Below, piece after piece: positions 11,054 through 20,496 of a DNA stretch of 64,000 nt. Position numbers and translations under genes: made by a program. Position 1 is the stretch's first letter. Each line of letters begins with the position of its first letter. The notes beneath the pieces are model-generated. The model searched no databases and was not told where the DNA came from. It was given only the letters and a program-made list of their open reading frames with translations. The stretch comes from Alcaligenaceae bacterium (GTDB taxonomy: Bacteria; Pseudomonadota; Gammaproteobacteria; Burkholderiales; Burkholderiaceae_B), in the NCBI GenBank assembly GCA_030538235.1, contig JAUNUJ010000010.1, positions 28,819-92,818 of the forward strand, read 5' to 3'.

Positions 11054-11701
11054 CTATTCCTCTTGCAAAGTCGCTTCAATTAATGGCCAGGCATTGTCCA
11101 ATAACTTGCTCTGCGCTTCAGCCTTAGGGTGAATGCCATCAGCTTGCATCAATCCATCATCGCCCGCTACGTCTTCCATAAAAAACGGCAACAAAGGAAT
11201 ATCGTTACTTTCTGCAATACGCTTAAAATTATCCTCAAAGGCTTGGCTATAGGCCGTACCGTAATTCGGCGGAATCTTCATACCGAAAAGCAAAGTCTCT
11301 GCCCCCGCTTCCAGTCCCATCACGACCAAACGCGTCAAATTGCGCTCTATCAGTGCAGGCGCTTGACCACGTAAACCGTCATTACCCCCTAACTCGATAA
11401 TCAAGATATCAGGCTGATGACTTTCTAGTAGATTTGGCAAGCGACTCAAGGCACCCGCCGCTGTTTCACCACTCATACTACTATTGATCACCTCATGTTC
11501 ACCGGGAAACTTTTGCTCCAAACGTTGCTCTAAAAGACTGACCCACCCTTGCTCTATCTCCATCCCGTAAGCGGCACTAATGCTGTCTCCCAAGACCAAA
11601 ATACTTTTTGCTTGTGCACTACTGAAGCTGATAAGCGATAATAGGCTCAATAATAAGCCGCTAAGGAGCCTTTTACTTTTATATAAAGACTGGGTCATCA
11701 T
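11054..11701 (-). CDS. tesA: TesA-like arylesterase / lysophospholipase (SGNH hydrolase)
   Basis: Exported GDSL/SGNH esterase resembling E. coli TesA (thioesterase I / protease I / lysophospholipase L1). The frame could begin at a GTG at 11752, but the ATG at 11701 gives a clean Sec signal peptide (KSKRLLSGLLLSLLSLISFSSAQA) and a 215-residue protein, so that start is preferred. Catalytic blocks: block I LVLGDSISAAYG with Ser40, block III ELGGNDGLRG with the oxyanion Asn, and block V DGIHPKAEAQ with the Asp/His pair. It is divergent from an ABC exporter, the same arrangement as tesA and ybbA-ybbP in enterobacteria. Confidence 0.9.
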   Translation of the reverse strand: MMTQSLYKSKRLLSGLLLSLLSLISFSSAQAKSILVLGDSISAAYGMEIEQGWVSLLEQRLEQKFPGEHEVINSSMSGETAAGALSRLPNLLESHQPDILIIELGGNDGLRGQAPALIERNLTRLVVMGLEAGAETLLFGMKIPPNYGTAYSQAFEDNFKRIAESNDIPLLPFFMEDVAGDDGLMQADGIHPKAEAQSKLLDNAWPLIEATLQEE

Positions 11702-11759
11702 ATGCTTAATCTCATTTAAATTAATATCGTCGCCTGAAAACGCAACTAACACAAACTAA

Positions 11760-11774
11760 TAGTGTCAGACACTA
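11760..11774. promoter_or_regulatory. Perfect 15-bp palindrome between tesA and ybbA, possible operator
   Basis: TAGTGTC-A-GACACTA is a perfect inverted repeat with 7-bp arms around one central base, in the short gap between divergent tesA and the ABC-ATPase gene. Its right end overlaps the AGGA ribosome-binding site (11774-11777) of the ATPase gene, so a bound repressor or RNA hairpin here could block that gene's expression. No regulator is identified. Confidence 0.45.
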
Positions 11775-11784
11775 GGAATACTTT

Positions 11785-12504
11785 ATGCTACATCAATCAC
11801 CTGACATCATGGTTAAAACCGAGGGCCTCAATCATCGCATCCAAACCCCGGAGCGAGAACTCCATGTGCTGCGTGATATTAATTTAAGCATTAGGGCCGG
11901 TGAGCAAGTAGCGATTACCGGTCGCTCAGGCTCAGGTAAATCTACCTTACTGGGTTTATTAGCGGCCTTGGATAGTCCAAGTGAAGGAGCTATCTACTTA
12001 TGCGGTCACCCGCTCCATCTATTACCAGAAGAACAGCGAGCAGCTGTGCGATTACAGCATATTGGTTTTGTGTTCCAATCATTTCAACTACTGCCGCATT
12101 TAAGTGCCTTGGACAATGTGATGCTGCCCATGCGCTTACTCAGTAATTTTGATCTAAAATCAGCTAAACAACGGGCGCTAGAGATGTTGGAACGTGTTGG
12201 TCTAGCTGCTCAAAGTCGTCAAATCCCTAAAGTCTTATCAGGTGGTGAGCAACAACGCGTGGCCATTGCCCGCGCCCTTGTGCTGCAACCACAAGTGGTG
12301 TTTGCTGACGAACCGACCGGCAATCTGGATAGTGAAACAGCAGGCGATATTCAGCAACTCTTTTTCTCCCTTAATCAAGAACAAGACACTACCTTAGTGT
12401 TGGTGACCCACGATCTGGAACTAGCTTCTAAGTGCCAACGTCGTTTGGACTTGCAAGACGGACAATTAATAGAGCTCAAAGCAGCGAAGCCAGTGGAGTC
12501 GTAG
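11785..12504 (+). CDS. ABC transporter ATP-binding protein, YbbA/LolD-type
   Basis: 239-residue ATPase of the MacB/LolD (type VII) ABC class. Walker [10 protein letters not shown] is at residues 46-54, the Q-loop lies in [16 protein letters not shown], the signature is [15 protein letters not shown], Walker B is [12 protein letters not shown] and the switch His is in VLVTHDLEL. It drives the FtsX-like permease encoded four bases downstream. An AGGA site seven bases before the ATG supports the start. Divergence from tesA points to YbbA of the E. coli YbbAP system, whose substrate is not firmly known; a LolD role is less likely because no lolC/E-type partner is seen. Confidence 0.9.
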   Translation: MLHQSPDIMVKTEGLNHRIQTPERELHVLRDINLSIRAGEQVAITGRSGSGKSTLLGLLAALDSPSEGAIYLCGHPLHLLPEEQRAAVRLQHIGFVFQSFQLLPHLSALDNVMLPMRLLSNFDLKSAKQRALEMLERVGLAAQSRQIPKVLSGGEQQRVAIARALVLQPQVVFADEPTGNLDSETAGDIQQLFFSLNQEQDTTLVLVTHDLELASKCQRRLDLQDGQLIELKAAKPVES

Positions 12505-12508
12505 CTAA

Positions 12509-15040
12509 ATGAGACGCTATTTCTCCCTATTGGGCGCCTTATTAAAGCAAAGTTCAGGCTCCGGGGCCTTATTATTACTACTAATTGCCTTATCCCTAGC
12601 CATCAGCGCCACCACCGCCCTGCGCTTCAGTCATCAGCAAATTCAATATGCCCTAGCCAAGCAATCCGCTCAATTACTGGCTGCCGACTTAGTGCTAAGT
12701 TCATCGCGTCCTATTGATGAAAAATGGCAAAGCTATGCTCACGAAAAGGGTCTAACAACCTCAAACGCCTTGCTATTCAACAGCATGGCCATGAGCAATG
12801 ATGAATTTATTTTAGTCAATGTCAAAGCCATTGAAACGAATTTCCCCCTCCGTGGTGAATTACAAATAGCGGATAAAGCAGCGTTTACGGACAGTGACGT
12901 GCAGCAGGAGATAGACAAAAGCCTACTAAACAAGGCCCAACTACAAAGTGGGCAAATATGGCTTAGCCCTATTCTCTTTGATTTACTCAAGGTACAACCA
13001 GGCGACGAGGTGCAAATTGCTGATGCTACCTTTATAGTTAGCGGTTTAATTCATAAAGACACCAATCAAGAGACCGGTTTTGGTGGGTTTTCTCCTACCG
13101 TGATGATTCGCGCCGACGAGGTTGAACGCACCGGTGCCATTCAATTAGGCAGTCGCCAAGACTATCGCTTATTAATGAGCGGTGAGCCCAGCCAAGTCGA
13201 AGCCTTCATCAAACAACATAGTGAAGCACTTAAAGCGCTCACACCAAGTGCTTCGTCGGCGACACGGGAAATTGGCTCAGTCCGTCTTTTACAATCCAAT
13301 CAAGGCATCTCCCAACTGGTGGAGCCGATGCGGCATCTGCATACCTTTATGCAGCTGGCCAATCTCCTCACCCTCTTATTATGTGGCATTGCTATCGCTT
13401 TATCTGCTCATCGTTATGTCACTCAAAACCAAGATCATGTGGCCATGATGCGTTGCTTGGGTGCCTCTCGTAGCCAACTACTCTGCTCATTTATCAGCTT
13501 ACTGTTAGTGGTTGCGTTAATCAGCACAATTATCGGAATGTTCTTAGGGTTGATTTTCGGTTATGGGTTACTGAATTTAGTTGCGCTGCTACTGCCACAC
13601 ATCGAATTACAATTTTCTTTGTTGACTATGATCAGCGGCCCTCTCCCGGTCGCTGCACTAACTTGTGCTCTGATGCTGGCGGGTTTTGTGATGCCTGCGA
13701 TCTGGCAATTGAGTGCTATGCCGCCGATTAATGTCTTGCGCCCCTCTCATCGTCTAAGCGTTAGTTGGCGTCTCCTGCTGCCAATGGCTGTTATCAGTCT
13801 GTTGGTTTTTGCGATGAATATCAGTCAGGATATTTTTTTAGGCATTGCTGTATTACTCGGTATATTTGCTTTGGCTTTGGGATTTTTCTTATTCATATGG
13901 CTAGTCCTTTTTATGATAAGAAAATATCTCCACGCAAGCGAACAATGGCTACGACAACCCGCCAAAACAGCTCTCCAAATCACTGCCTTGGCACTGGGTT
14001 TGAGTCTTTTTACCGTACTCTTTTTGCTGCGCGCAGATCTACTGGATAGATGGCAAGAGCAATTACCGGAAGGCACACCCAATCACTTTGTACTGGGTGT
14101 GCCATCCTATGAACGTGAAGACTTCGAAACCATGCTAGAAGCCCGTCAATGGCCAGCCGATCCTCTGTACTCCTTTGTCCGTGGTCGATTAGTGGCTAAA
14201 AACGGTCAGGCCTTTAATGAGGAAATCATTGAGCGCAGTAACACGTTAAGACGCGAGCTGAACCTGACTCAAAGCGAGACTTTTCCGGACAATAATATCT
14301 TTATTGCCGGCCCCGCCGAATTTAGTGGTCCTAATCAATTATCGGTGGAACAAAGAAACGCACGCGAACTCGATCTGGAACTGGGCGATATCCTGCACTT
14401 TGAATTGCCTGACGGTCCGATTGAAGCTGAAGTCGTCAGCTTTAGACAAGTGCAGTGGGAAAGCTTTACTCCAAACTTTTTCTTTGTTTTCTCTCCCGGC
14501 ACCATGGCACAAGACAGCGCCAGCTATTTAGGCAGTTTTTATCTGCCACCGGCACAAAAAAACCAGTTAAGTGAATTAATTCGTCTCCATCCGACCACTG
14601 TCTTTATTGATGTGGATGCTATCCTCACTCAAGTCATGGACATGGTCTATATGATTAGCCAAGTGATCAGCTATCTGGCGATATTAGTATTAGTCGCTGG
14701 TCTGTTAGTGCTTCTAGCTAGCCTAAATCTACTGATGGATGAGCGTCGTACAGAGGTCGCCTTATTGCGCGTTATTGGGCTTTCTGAACGACGTATTAAG
14801 CGTTACTTGACCGTGGAAATGACCTTGATCGGCCTTGCTTCCGGCCTTGTCGCGATGTTTTTTGCGGAGCTTATCAGTGCCATAGCTACTCAATACCTCA
14901 AGCTACCATGGCAATTTCATGGACTTTATTGGTGGTTATTGCCACCGACAATGGCCTTAGTCTGTGGTCTAATCGGTCGCTATCGTCTGCGCCGTCTATG
15001 GCTCCAAGCTCCCTTGCGAAGCTTAAAGACCGTGGATTAG
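12509..15040 (+). CDS. ABC transporter permease, FtsX/MacB-like (YbbP family)
   Basis: 843-residue inner-membrane protein with the duplicated layout of YbbP. It has an N-terminal membrane helix (about 18-34), a large periplasmic domain, and a first FtsX-type membrane block around 280-410 including the motif HVAMMRCLGASRSQLL. Two more helices (about 420-470) and a second periplasmic domain follow, then a final FtsX block (about 720-835) with TEVALLRVIGLSERRIKRYL. Such permeases act by mechanotransmission rather than classical substrate channelling. It begins four bases after its ATPase gene. The family is known; the substrate is not. Confidence 0.9.
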   Translation: MRRYFSLLGALLKQSSGSGALLLLLIALSLAISATTALRFSHQQIQYALAKQSAQLLAADLVLSSSRPIDEKWQSYAHEKGLTTSNALLFNSMAMSNDEFILVNVKAIETNFPLRGELQIADKAAFTDSDVQQEIDKSLLNKAQLQSGQIWLSPILFDLLKVQPGDEVQIADATFIVSGLIHKDTNQETGFGGFSPTVMIRADEVERTGAIQLGSRQDYRLLMSGEPSQVEAFIKQHSEALKALTPSASSATREIGSVRLLQSNQGISQLVEPMRHLHTFMQLANLLTLLLCGIAIALSAHRYVTQNQDHVAMMRCLGASRSQLLCSFISLLLVVALISTIIGMFLGLIFGYGLLNLVALLLPHIELQFSLLTMISGPLPVAALTCALMLAGFVMPAIWQLSAMPPINVLRPSHRLSVSWRLLLPMAVISLLVFAMNISQDIFLGIAVLLGIFALALGFFLFIWLVLFMIRKYLHASEQWLRQPAKTALQITALALGLSLFTVLFLLRADLLDRWQEQLPEGTPNHFVLGVPSYEREDFETMLEARQWPADPLYSFVRGRLVAKNGQAFNEEIIERSNTLRRELNLTQSETFPDNNIFIAGPAEFSGPNQLSVEQRNARELDLELGDILHFELPDGPIEAEVVSFRQVQWESFTPNFFFVFSPGTMAQDSASYLGSFYLPPAQKNQLSELIRLHPTTVFIDVDAILTQVMDMVYMISQVISYLAILVLVAGLLVLLASLNLLMDERRTEVALLRVIGLSERRIKRYLTVEMTLIGLASGLVAMFFAELISAIATQYLKLPWQFHGLYWWLLPPTMALVCGLIGRYRLRRLWLQAPLRSLKTVD

Positions 15041-15507
15041 AGCTGCGATTTTACTCATCCGAGCAAGATAAATTCGCTGATTAAATTTGAGTGAGTGCTT
15101 CAACAGACGCCTCCTGCCAATTCTGACCCAAAAAACAACATTAGCTAAGAACACACTACCTTAAAGTATTAGAAAAAAAAGCGTTAAGTACGATGTCGCT
15201 CATTGACTACTATAAGCTCAAAAACAGCACCTTTGAGGCCTAGGAAGCAGTTATAAATTGAGTAATAAGTCATCTCCATAGAACGTTTCAAGAGCTACCC
15301 AGCCACAATGGCACAAAGCAATCATAAATAAACAGTTTAATATCCCCACTACCTTTGAGCCAACACAAACAAGGGTAAACCCTAGGATGATACAATAATT
15401 AATAAGGGCCGTTCAGATAAAAAACAGGAACTTAACACAAGCACTGTACAATTTCGGACCTTAAGACAATTCATAAAAATCAAAAATTAAGTTAAAAGAT
15501 TTTAATT
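15041..15507. other. 467-bp intergenic region upstream of xthA
   Basis: AT-rich gap between two rightward genes. No long frame, tRNA, strong terminator hairpin or consensus promoter was found. TACAAT hexamers at about 15391 and 15447 could be -10 elements but lack matching -35 boxes. Confidence 0.35.
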
Positions 15508-16308
15508 ATGCTAAAAGTAACTACCCTGAATGTTAACGGTATCCGCGCCGCAGCCAGAAAAGGTTTTTTCGACTGGATGCAACAACAGGATGCAGATATT
15601 TTCTGTTTGCAGGAAACCAGGATCAGTGAAGGCGATCTAAAAGACGATATTCGCCATCAACCCGGTTATAAAAGCGTTTATAACCATGCAGAGAAAAAAG
15701 GTTATAGCGGCGTTGCTCTCTACTACAAAGGCGAGCCGGAGCTCTCTCAAGGCATGGGTTGTGATGAGTTTGATCCCGAGGGACGAATTATCAATGCTAC
15801 GTGGGATGATTTGACTGTTATTAGCGCTTACCTCCCCTCCGGATCCAGCAGCGAAGAACGCCAAGCCGCTAAGTTCCGTTTCCTGGATAAATTCGGCCCT
15901 TGGATTGACGAAATGATGCGACATCATCGCGAAACCGGTCATGAATACATTATTTGTGGCGACTGGAACATAGCTCACAAAGAAATCGATCTTAAAAACT
16001 GGCGTGGCAATCTTAAAAACTCCGGTTTTACGCCCGAAGAGCGGGCGTGGATGACGCATTTATTTGAAGAACGCGGTTTTGTTGATGTGTTCCGCCAATT
16101 AAACCAAGATCCTGAGCAATACACTTGGTGGAGTAATCGTGGACGAGCATGGGATAACAATGTCGGATGGCGTATTGACTACCATATCAGCACCCCGGGC
16201 ATTGCAGCAAAAGCGTTTAGCGCCGAGATCTACAAAGCGGATCGCTTTTCAGACCATGCTCCTTTAACTGTTTTGTATAACGTTAATAAGGACAAATACA
16301 TAAGATAA
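15508..16308 (+). CDS. xthA: Exodeoxyribonuclease III
   Basis: 266-residue AP endonuclease / 3'-5' exonuclease of the EEP fold, acting in base-excision repair. Conserved blocks: NVNGIRAAARKGF near the N-terminus (metal and substrate), FCLQETRI with the metal-binding Glu, CGDWNIAHKEIDLKNW with the catalytic Asp/Asn pair, RIDYHIS, and the C-terminal SDHAPL with the catalytic His. Length matches the ExoIII subfamily (about 255-270). It is preceded by a long non-coding gap and appears to be monocistronic. Confidence 0.96.
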   Translation: MLKVTTLNVNGIRAAARKGFFDWMQQQDADIFCLQETRISEGDLKDDIRHQPGYKSVYNHAEKKGYSGVALYYKGEPELSQGMGCDEFDPEGRIINATWDDLTVISAYLPSGSSSEERQAAKFRFLDKFGPWIDEMMRHHRETGHEYIICGDWNIAHKEIDLKNWRGNLKNSGFTPEERAWMTHLFEERGFVDVFRQLNQDPEQYTWWSNRGRAWDNNVGWRIDYHISTPGIAAKAFSAEIYKADRFSDHAPLTVLYNVNKDKYIR

Positions 16309-16480
16309 ACACTAACTAGCCAAAGCTTGATCCAGATCATACAATAGCAAATTAGTTATAAACTTATAAGTCACGCTTATATTGTTTTGCTGAGTCATGG
16401 GATTGCAAACTAATCTTGTACGACTCAGCAATAAAACGTGTTTACCCAGCACTTTAAATGCAACAAAATAAATAAACAGT

Positions 16481-17353
16481 ATGCATGAATTTGAATTTGT
16501 CAAAAAAAGTGGCTTTACCGGCCTAGATGGACAATGGTTTGAACCTATTTTAAAAAATGGTTCACCCGTCGGTCTATTTAACTTTCAACAACTTGAATAT
16601 GCGGCCTATTTACCAAAAAATCGACCGCAAGAGAAGTTGCCTCTGATCGTCATGATCCATGGATGTGGTCAAAGCGCTAATAGCTTTGCCGCCGGCACTC
16701 GCATGAACGAATACGCGGAGCAATACGGTTTTGCCGTGCTGTATCCCTACCAGAACAACTTCCGCAATATGAACAATTGTTGGCACTGGTTTAATGCCTC
16801 CGAAAGACAAAGTCTGGAAGAAAAAAACTCGATTATTGAGATTGTTACCGGCCTACTTCATGCCTGTGACAACCTTGATTCTGAGCGAGTGTATTTGGTT
16901 GGTATGTCCTCAGGCGCAGCCTTGGCAGGACTGATTGCCACGGAGTATAGCCAATTATTTGCCGGCTTAGCCTTACACTCCTGTCCAATGTTCCCGGAAG
17001 CCCGTAACGCGGCGGGTTCCATACGTATTATGAAGGACGGATACAGAGGAATCATTAGTGATATTCCTGTGCCGATTAGCTATGTAGAAAATCCTTTACC
17101 TGTTATGATCATTCATGGCGAAAAGGATGATTACGTCAATCCTATCAATGCCGAACAACTACATAGATGGTTTACGAGCCTTAACCGCAAAGCCGGGCGC
17201 ATACGTTATGAGCGCGCTAAGCCTGTTACGCTAAAATTGATTTCCGACCTCTGGCATGGCTGGTCAAATGGTGATCCTGAGTACCGTTATAACGAAGAAT
17301 CTGAGTTTGATGCCTCAAGAGAGATTTTAACGTTTTTTCGTCTTAATAAATAA
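16481..17353 (+). CDS. Alpha/beta hydrolase of the PHB-depolymerase (esterase_PHB) family
   Basis: 290-residue hydrolase. HGCGQSA (60-66) is the oxyanion-hole region of PHB depolymerase-like esterases. GMSSG (141-145) places the nucleophile at Ser143, HGEKDDYV (212-219) the acid at Asp216, and LWHGWSNGD the catalytic His at 259. No signal peptide is visible, so it would act in the cytoplasm, unlike the secreted LpqC-type members. Substrate is unknown: intracellular polyester or another ester is possible. The stop codon is immediately followed by the ATG of the methyltransferase gene, so the two are probably co-translated. Confidence 0.8.
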   Translation: MHEFEFVKKSGFTGLDGQWFEPILKNGSPVGLFNFQQLEYAAYLPKNRPQEKLPLIVMIHGCGQSANSFAAGTRMNEYAEQYGFAVLYPYQNNFRNMNNCWHWFNASERQSLEEKNSIIEIVTGLLHACDNLDSERVYLVGMSSGAALAGLIATEYSQLFAGLALHSCPMFPEARNAAGSIRIMKDGYRGIISDIPVPISYVENPLPVMIIHGEKDDYVNPINAEQLHRWFTSLNRKAGRIRYERAKPVTLKLISDLWHGWSNGDPEYRYNEESEFDASREILTFFRLNK

Positions 17354-18688
17354 ATGAACATTAAAAATTTACCTCAGCTGCATCCCGCGGAACTTGAGCA
17401 CACTCAAAAACTGGCGGAGATTCTACAACAAGAAATTGAGACCAATGGCCCTATTTCTTTTGAGCACTATATGACACAGGCTCTTTATCATCCCGAATAC
17501 GGCTATTACACTAGCGGTCGCCACAAATTGGCTAGCCACAAAAGTAGTCAGGAATCGATTAAAGCTTCCACGCAGGAACATCTGGAGCTGGGTGAGGAAA
17601 TACCTGAGGACGGCAAGGAGCCAGCCATGGGTCTCGTTCGCACTGATGAAACAAGTGAATCCGCCATGACAACTGCAGAAGCAGTCAGCGGCGACTTTAT
17701 CACTGCGCCCGAATTGAGTCCTTGGTTTGGCCGTACCTTGGCCCTTGCCGTCACTGAGGTACTCTCTCATTGTGAGGAAAAAAACATTCTCGAATTCGGT
17801 GCCGGTAGCGGGATTTTGGCAAAACAGATTCTAGATAGCATTGACGACGAAAAAATCAAGTACTTCATAATTGAACTATCTAGTGATCTCAAAGACTTGC
17901 AACAAAAAACCTTGGCTGAATACGCTGATCGTGTGGTCTGGTTAGAGGAATTACCGACCGCTTTTATCGGCTGCGTGATTGCTAATGAGGTGTTAGATGC
18001 GATGCCGGTGCGTCTCTTTACCTATGATGACCAATGCACCCTCAAAGAGCGTTATGTTAATATCCGCTTAGCCTCCACAACCGCAGACGAATCCGAACTT
18101 GATGTCAGCGATCGCCTCTTTACCTGGTCAGATCAAGAAATCGACAGTGAAAGTATCCCTGATGATATCAAGAGCATGCCCAAGGTCGCCGGCTATACTA
18201 GCGAATTTAATCAACAAGCCAAAGGCTGGGTCAGCAGCATGGGTGAGTGGTTACAACAAGGCGCAGCGATTATCATTGATTACGGTTTTCCAAAGGCCGA
18301 ATACTACCACCCTCAGCGCAGTCAAGGCACCCTGATGTGTCATTTCCGCCATCATGCGCATGCTGAAGTCCTGTCGCTTCCCGGCATTCAAGACATTACG
18401 GCGCATGTGGACTTCTCTGCGATTGCAGAAAAAGCGGTTGAAGCTGGCTTAGATGTGATCGGTTATACCTCACAAGCCAACTTCTTAATCAATAGCGGCA
18501 TACTGGATCTATTGTCTAGCCTAGATCCCGAGAATATAGAGAGTTATGCTCTAAACATCGGTCCGGTTCAAAAACTACTGTCCGAATCAGAAATGGGTGA
18601 ATTATTTAAAGTCATGATGCTAAGTAAGAACGTTAAGGAGCTTGACCCCATTGGTTTTAGCCAAGCCGACCGACGCTCACAACTATAG
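17354..18688 (+). CDS. MidA/NDUFAF7-family SAM-dependent methyltransferase (COG1565)
   Basis: 444-residue class I methyltransferase. The N-terminal ISFEHYMTQALYHPEYGYYTSG (35-55), GDFITAPELSPWFG (113-126) and the SAM loop EFGAGSGILA (147-156) define the family; eukaryotic members methylate an arginine of complex I. ANEVLDAMPV is the conserved active-site neighbourhood. Residues about 60-111 are an acidic Ser/Glu/Thr-rich insertion where most relatives have only a few residues between the GYYTSG and GDFITAPE motifs. It directly follows the esterase gene with no spacer. Substrate in bacteria is not established. Confidence 0.85.
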   Translation: MNIKNLPQLHPAELEHTQKLAEILQQEIETNGPISFEHYMTQALYHPEYGYYTSGRHKLASHKSSQESIKASTQEHLELGEEIPEDGKEPAMGLVRTDETSESAMTTAEAVSGDFITAPELSPWFGRTLALAVTEVLSHCEEKNILEFGAGSGILAKQILDSIDDEKIKYFIIELSSDLKDLQQKTLAEYADRVVWLEELPTAFIGCVIANEVLDAMPVRLFTYDDQCTLKERYVNIRLASTTADESELDVSDRLFTWSDQEIDSESIPDDIKSMPKVAGYTSEFNQQAKGWVSSMGEWLQQGAAIIIDYGFPKAEYYHPQRSQGTLMCHFRHHAHAEVLSLPGIQDITAHVDFSAIAEKAVEAGLDVIGYTSQANFLINSGILDLLSSLDPENIESYALNIGPVQKLLSESEMGELFKVMMLSKNVKELDPIGFSQADRRSQL

Positions 18689-18737
18689 TTAGTCATCAGC
18701 TTAAGGAGATGGCCTGCATTGTGCCGACATAAGAACC

Positions 18738-19208
18738 ATGGTTTTATATTACTTTTTAGCCTTTGCAGCCGCCATGGCTATTGCTATCCAAGCACCCATC
18801 AACTCGCGTCTAGGTCAAGACTTGATGGGTCAACCTCTATTAGCCGCCTTGATTTCCTTTTCGGTGGGCACCATCGCGCTCTTAATTGTCTGTATTTTTC
18901 GCGCTGACTTTAGCCCTCTTGCGTCCACCTTAAACCAACAGCCTCTATGGAAGTTCTCCGGCGGCTTGTTGGGGGCCTTTATGGTTTTTTGCAGCGCTTT
19001 TTTACCCTTAAAAATCGGCTTGAGCAACTTTCTTTTTGTGATTGTGCTTACGCAAATGGTCGTGGCCCTAATTATTGACCACTTCGGACTAATCGGCATG
19101 CCTATCAGACAAATTGATATTTGGCGAATCTTTGGTGCCTTAATTATGTCGGTGGGTTTATTTGTGTTTTTCTTTGGTGGCAAAATTGCCAAACAATTAC
19201 TCGCCTAA
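18738..19208 (+). CDS. DMT-superfamily membrane protein, YdcZ (DUF606) family
   Basis: 156-residue hydrophobic protein with five predicted membrane helices. The motif QAPINSRLGQDL (18-29) after the first helix and the K.GLSN.LFVIVLTQM...I.DHFGLIG segment are typical of YdcZ-type small transporters, often found as half-size units. Transport substrate is unknown. The start at 18738 is chosen because the first helix begins at once. It converges on cca with only seven bases between stops. Confidence 0.82.
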   Translation: MVLYYFLAFAAAMAIAIQAPINSRLGQDLMGQPLLAALISFSVGTIALLIVCIFRADFSPLASTLNQQPLWKFSGGLLGAFMVFCSAFLPLKIGLSNFLFVIVLTQMVVALIIDHFGLIGMPIRQIDIWRIFGALIMSVGLFVFFFGGKIAKQLLA

Positions 19209-19215
19209 AATTTGC

Positions 19216-20478
19216 CTAGAATTTGCTCAAAGCATCTTTTAAAGCGCTGAGACGAGCCTCATAGACGGCTTCTTTGATGTGCGGGGCACTTGCCCCACAA
19301 GACTTGGCAATACATCCGGCATCCACAGCCTTCACGGCCTCAAAAAGCACATGCCATTGCTGTCTTTGTTTGCTAATGAGCTGAGTGGCCTGACCCCTCA
19401 CGTCCAAAAGCAAAGCATAGCTCTGCAACAACTCTGCAAAACGCGCTGGCTTTCTGATCGCATCCGTAGCAAGAATGGTATTAAGCGCTACTGCTGCGTC
19501 AAACGACTGCGGTAGAAAACTGTCACTCATCGCCTGATCCCATTGCGCAAGTAATTGTGCCGCTTCTTGACAAATATGTGGCGCTCTCAAGCGCTGACTA
19601 AACCCCTTGATGTCCTCAACCCGATAAAAAACCAAACCATACCTAAAAGCCGGACTGATTGCTTTAATTGCAACCAAGTTAAGCACCGCAGCAGCTTCTT
19701 CAAACCAAGTAAAGCCCGGCAAGATACGCTCTAAAGCACCAATCTGCACTAAAAACTCAAAGCTACGAGTCGGTTTCGTTTGAACCAGTGCCCGTGACAA
19801 CTCCTGCCACACACGCTCAGCAACCAAGTGATCAACCTCGCCATTGTCCACCATCGCCCGGCAATAGCTTAGTGTTTCCGGTGCCACCTGAAAATCTTCA
19901 AAACGGGCCAAAAAACGCGCTAAACGCAAGACCCGTACAGGATCCTCGATAAAGGCATCACTGACATGACGAAAAAGCTTTTGACGCAAATCCTTCAAGC
20001 CATTAAAGGGGTCCGTTAATAAAGGCTGATTACCCGACGTTAAGAACTCATCTAAAGCACCACTTAATAATTGCTGTCGCAAGCCCTCTGGGCCCAGTTT
20101 TTCGGCTTGTCCGTCAAGAAACTGTTGACCCTCTTTTCTGAGTGCCATAGCATTAACAGTCAGGTCACGACGCAATAAGTCCTGCTCTAAACTGACATCG
20201 CTGCCGGTATAAAAAGTAAAGCCTTGGTAGCCACGACCGGACTTACGTTCGGTGCGGGCCAAGGCGTATTCCTCGCGCGTACACGGATGCAAAAACACCG
20301 GAAAATCACCGCCCACCGGCAGATAGCCATTTGCCACCATTTGTTCTGGCGTCACTCCAATCACCACCCAATCATAATCACCTGCCGGTAAGCCCAGTAG
20401 GAGGTCGCGCACTGCGCCTCCTACGGCATAAACCGATGATTCATTGATGGTGTTTTTTGTTATTGTCGTGTTACTCAT
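19216..20478 (-). CDS. cca: CCA-adding tRNA nucleotidyltransferase
   Basis: 420-residue class II nucleotidyltransferase that builds or repairs the 3' CCA of tRNAs. [20 protein letters not shown] (20-41) carries the catalytic metal-binding Asp pair. [10 protein letters not shown] (about 107-116), [15 protein letters not shown] (motif D, ATP/CTP selection) and [12 protein letters not shown] are all present. The C-terminal part lacks the HD-phosphohydrolase residues of the E. coli enzyme. The gene starts 18 bp after the slt stop, in the same direction. Confidence 0.95.
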   Translation of the reverse strand: MSNTTITKNTINESSVYAVGGAVRDLLLGLPAGDYDWVVIGVTPEQMVANGYLPVGGDFPVFLHPCTREEYALARTERKSGRGYQGFTFYTGSDVSLEQDLLRRDLTVNAMALRKEGQQFLDGQAEKLGPEGLRQQLLSGALDEFLTSGNQPLLTDPFNGLKDLRQKLFRHVSDAFIEDPVRVLRLARFLARFEDFQVAPETLSYCRAMVDNGEVDHLVAERVWQELSRALVQTKPTRSFEFLVQIGALERILPGFTWFEEAAAVLNLVAIKAISPAFRYGLVFYRVEDIKGFSQRLRAPHICQEAAQLLAQWDQAMSDSFLPQSFDAAVALNTILATDAIRKPARFAELLQSYALLLDVRGQATQLISKQRQQWHVLFEAVKAVDAGCIAKSCGASAPHIKEAVYEARLSALKDALSKF

Positions 20479-20496
20479 GTAATTATCAACATCAAA

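Noticed and set aside
15193-15243. 16-codon ATG frame in the gap upstream of xthA
   Set aside because: Too short and without a ribosome site or conservation evidence to support as a small protein gene.
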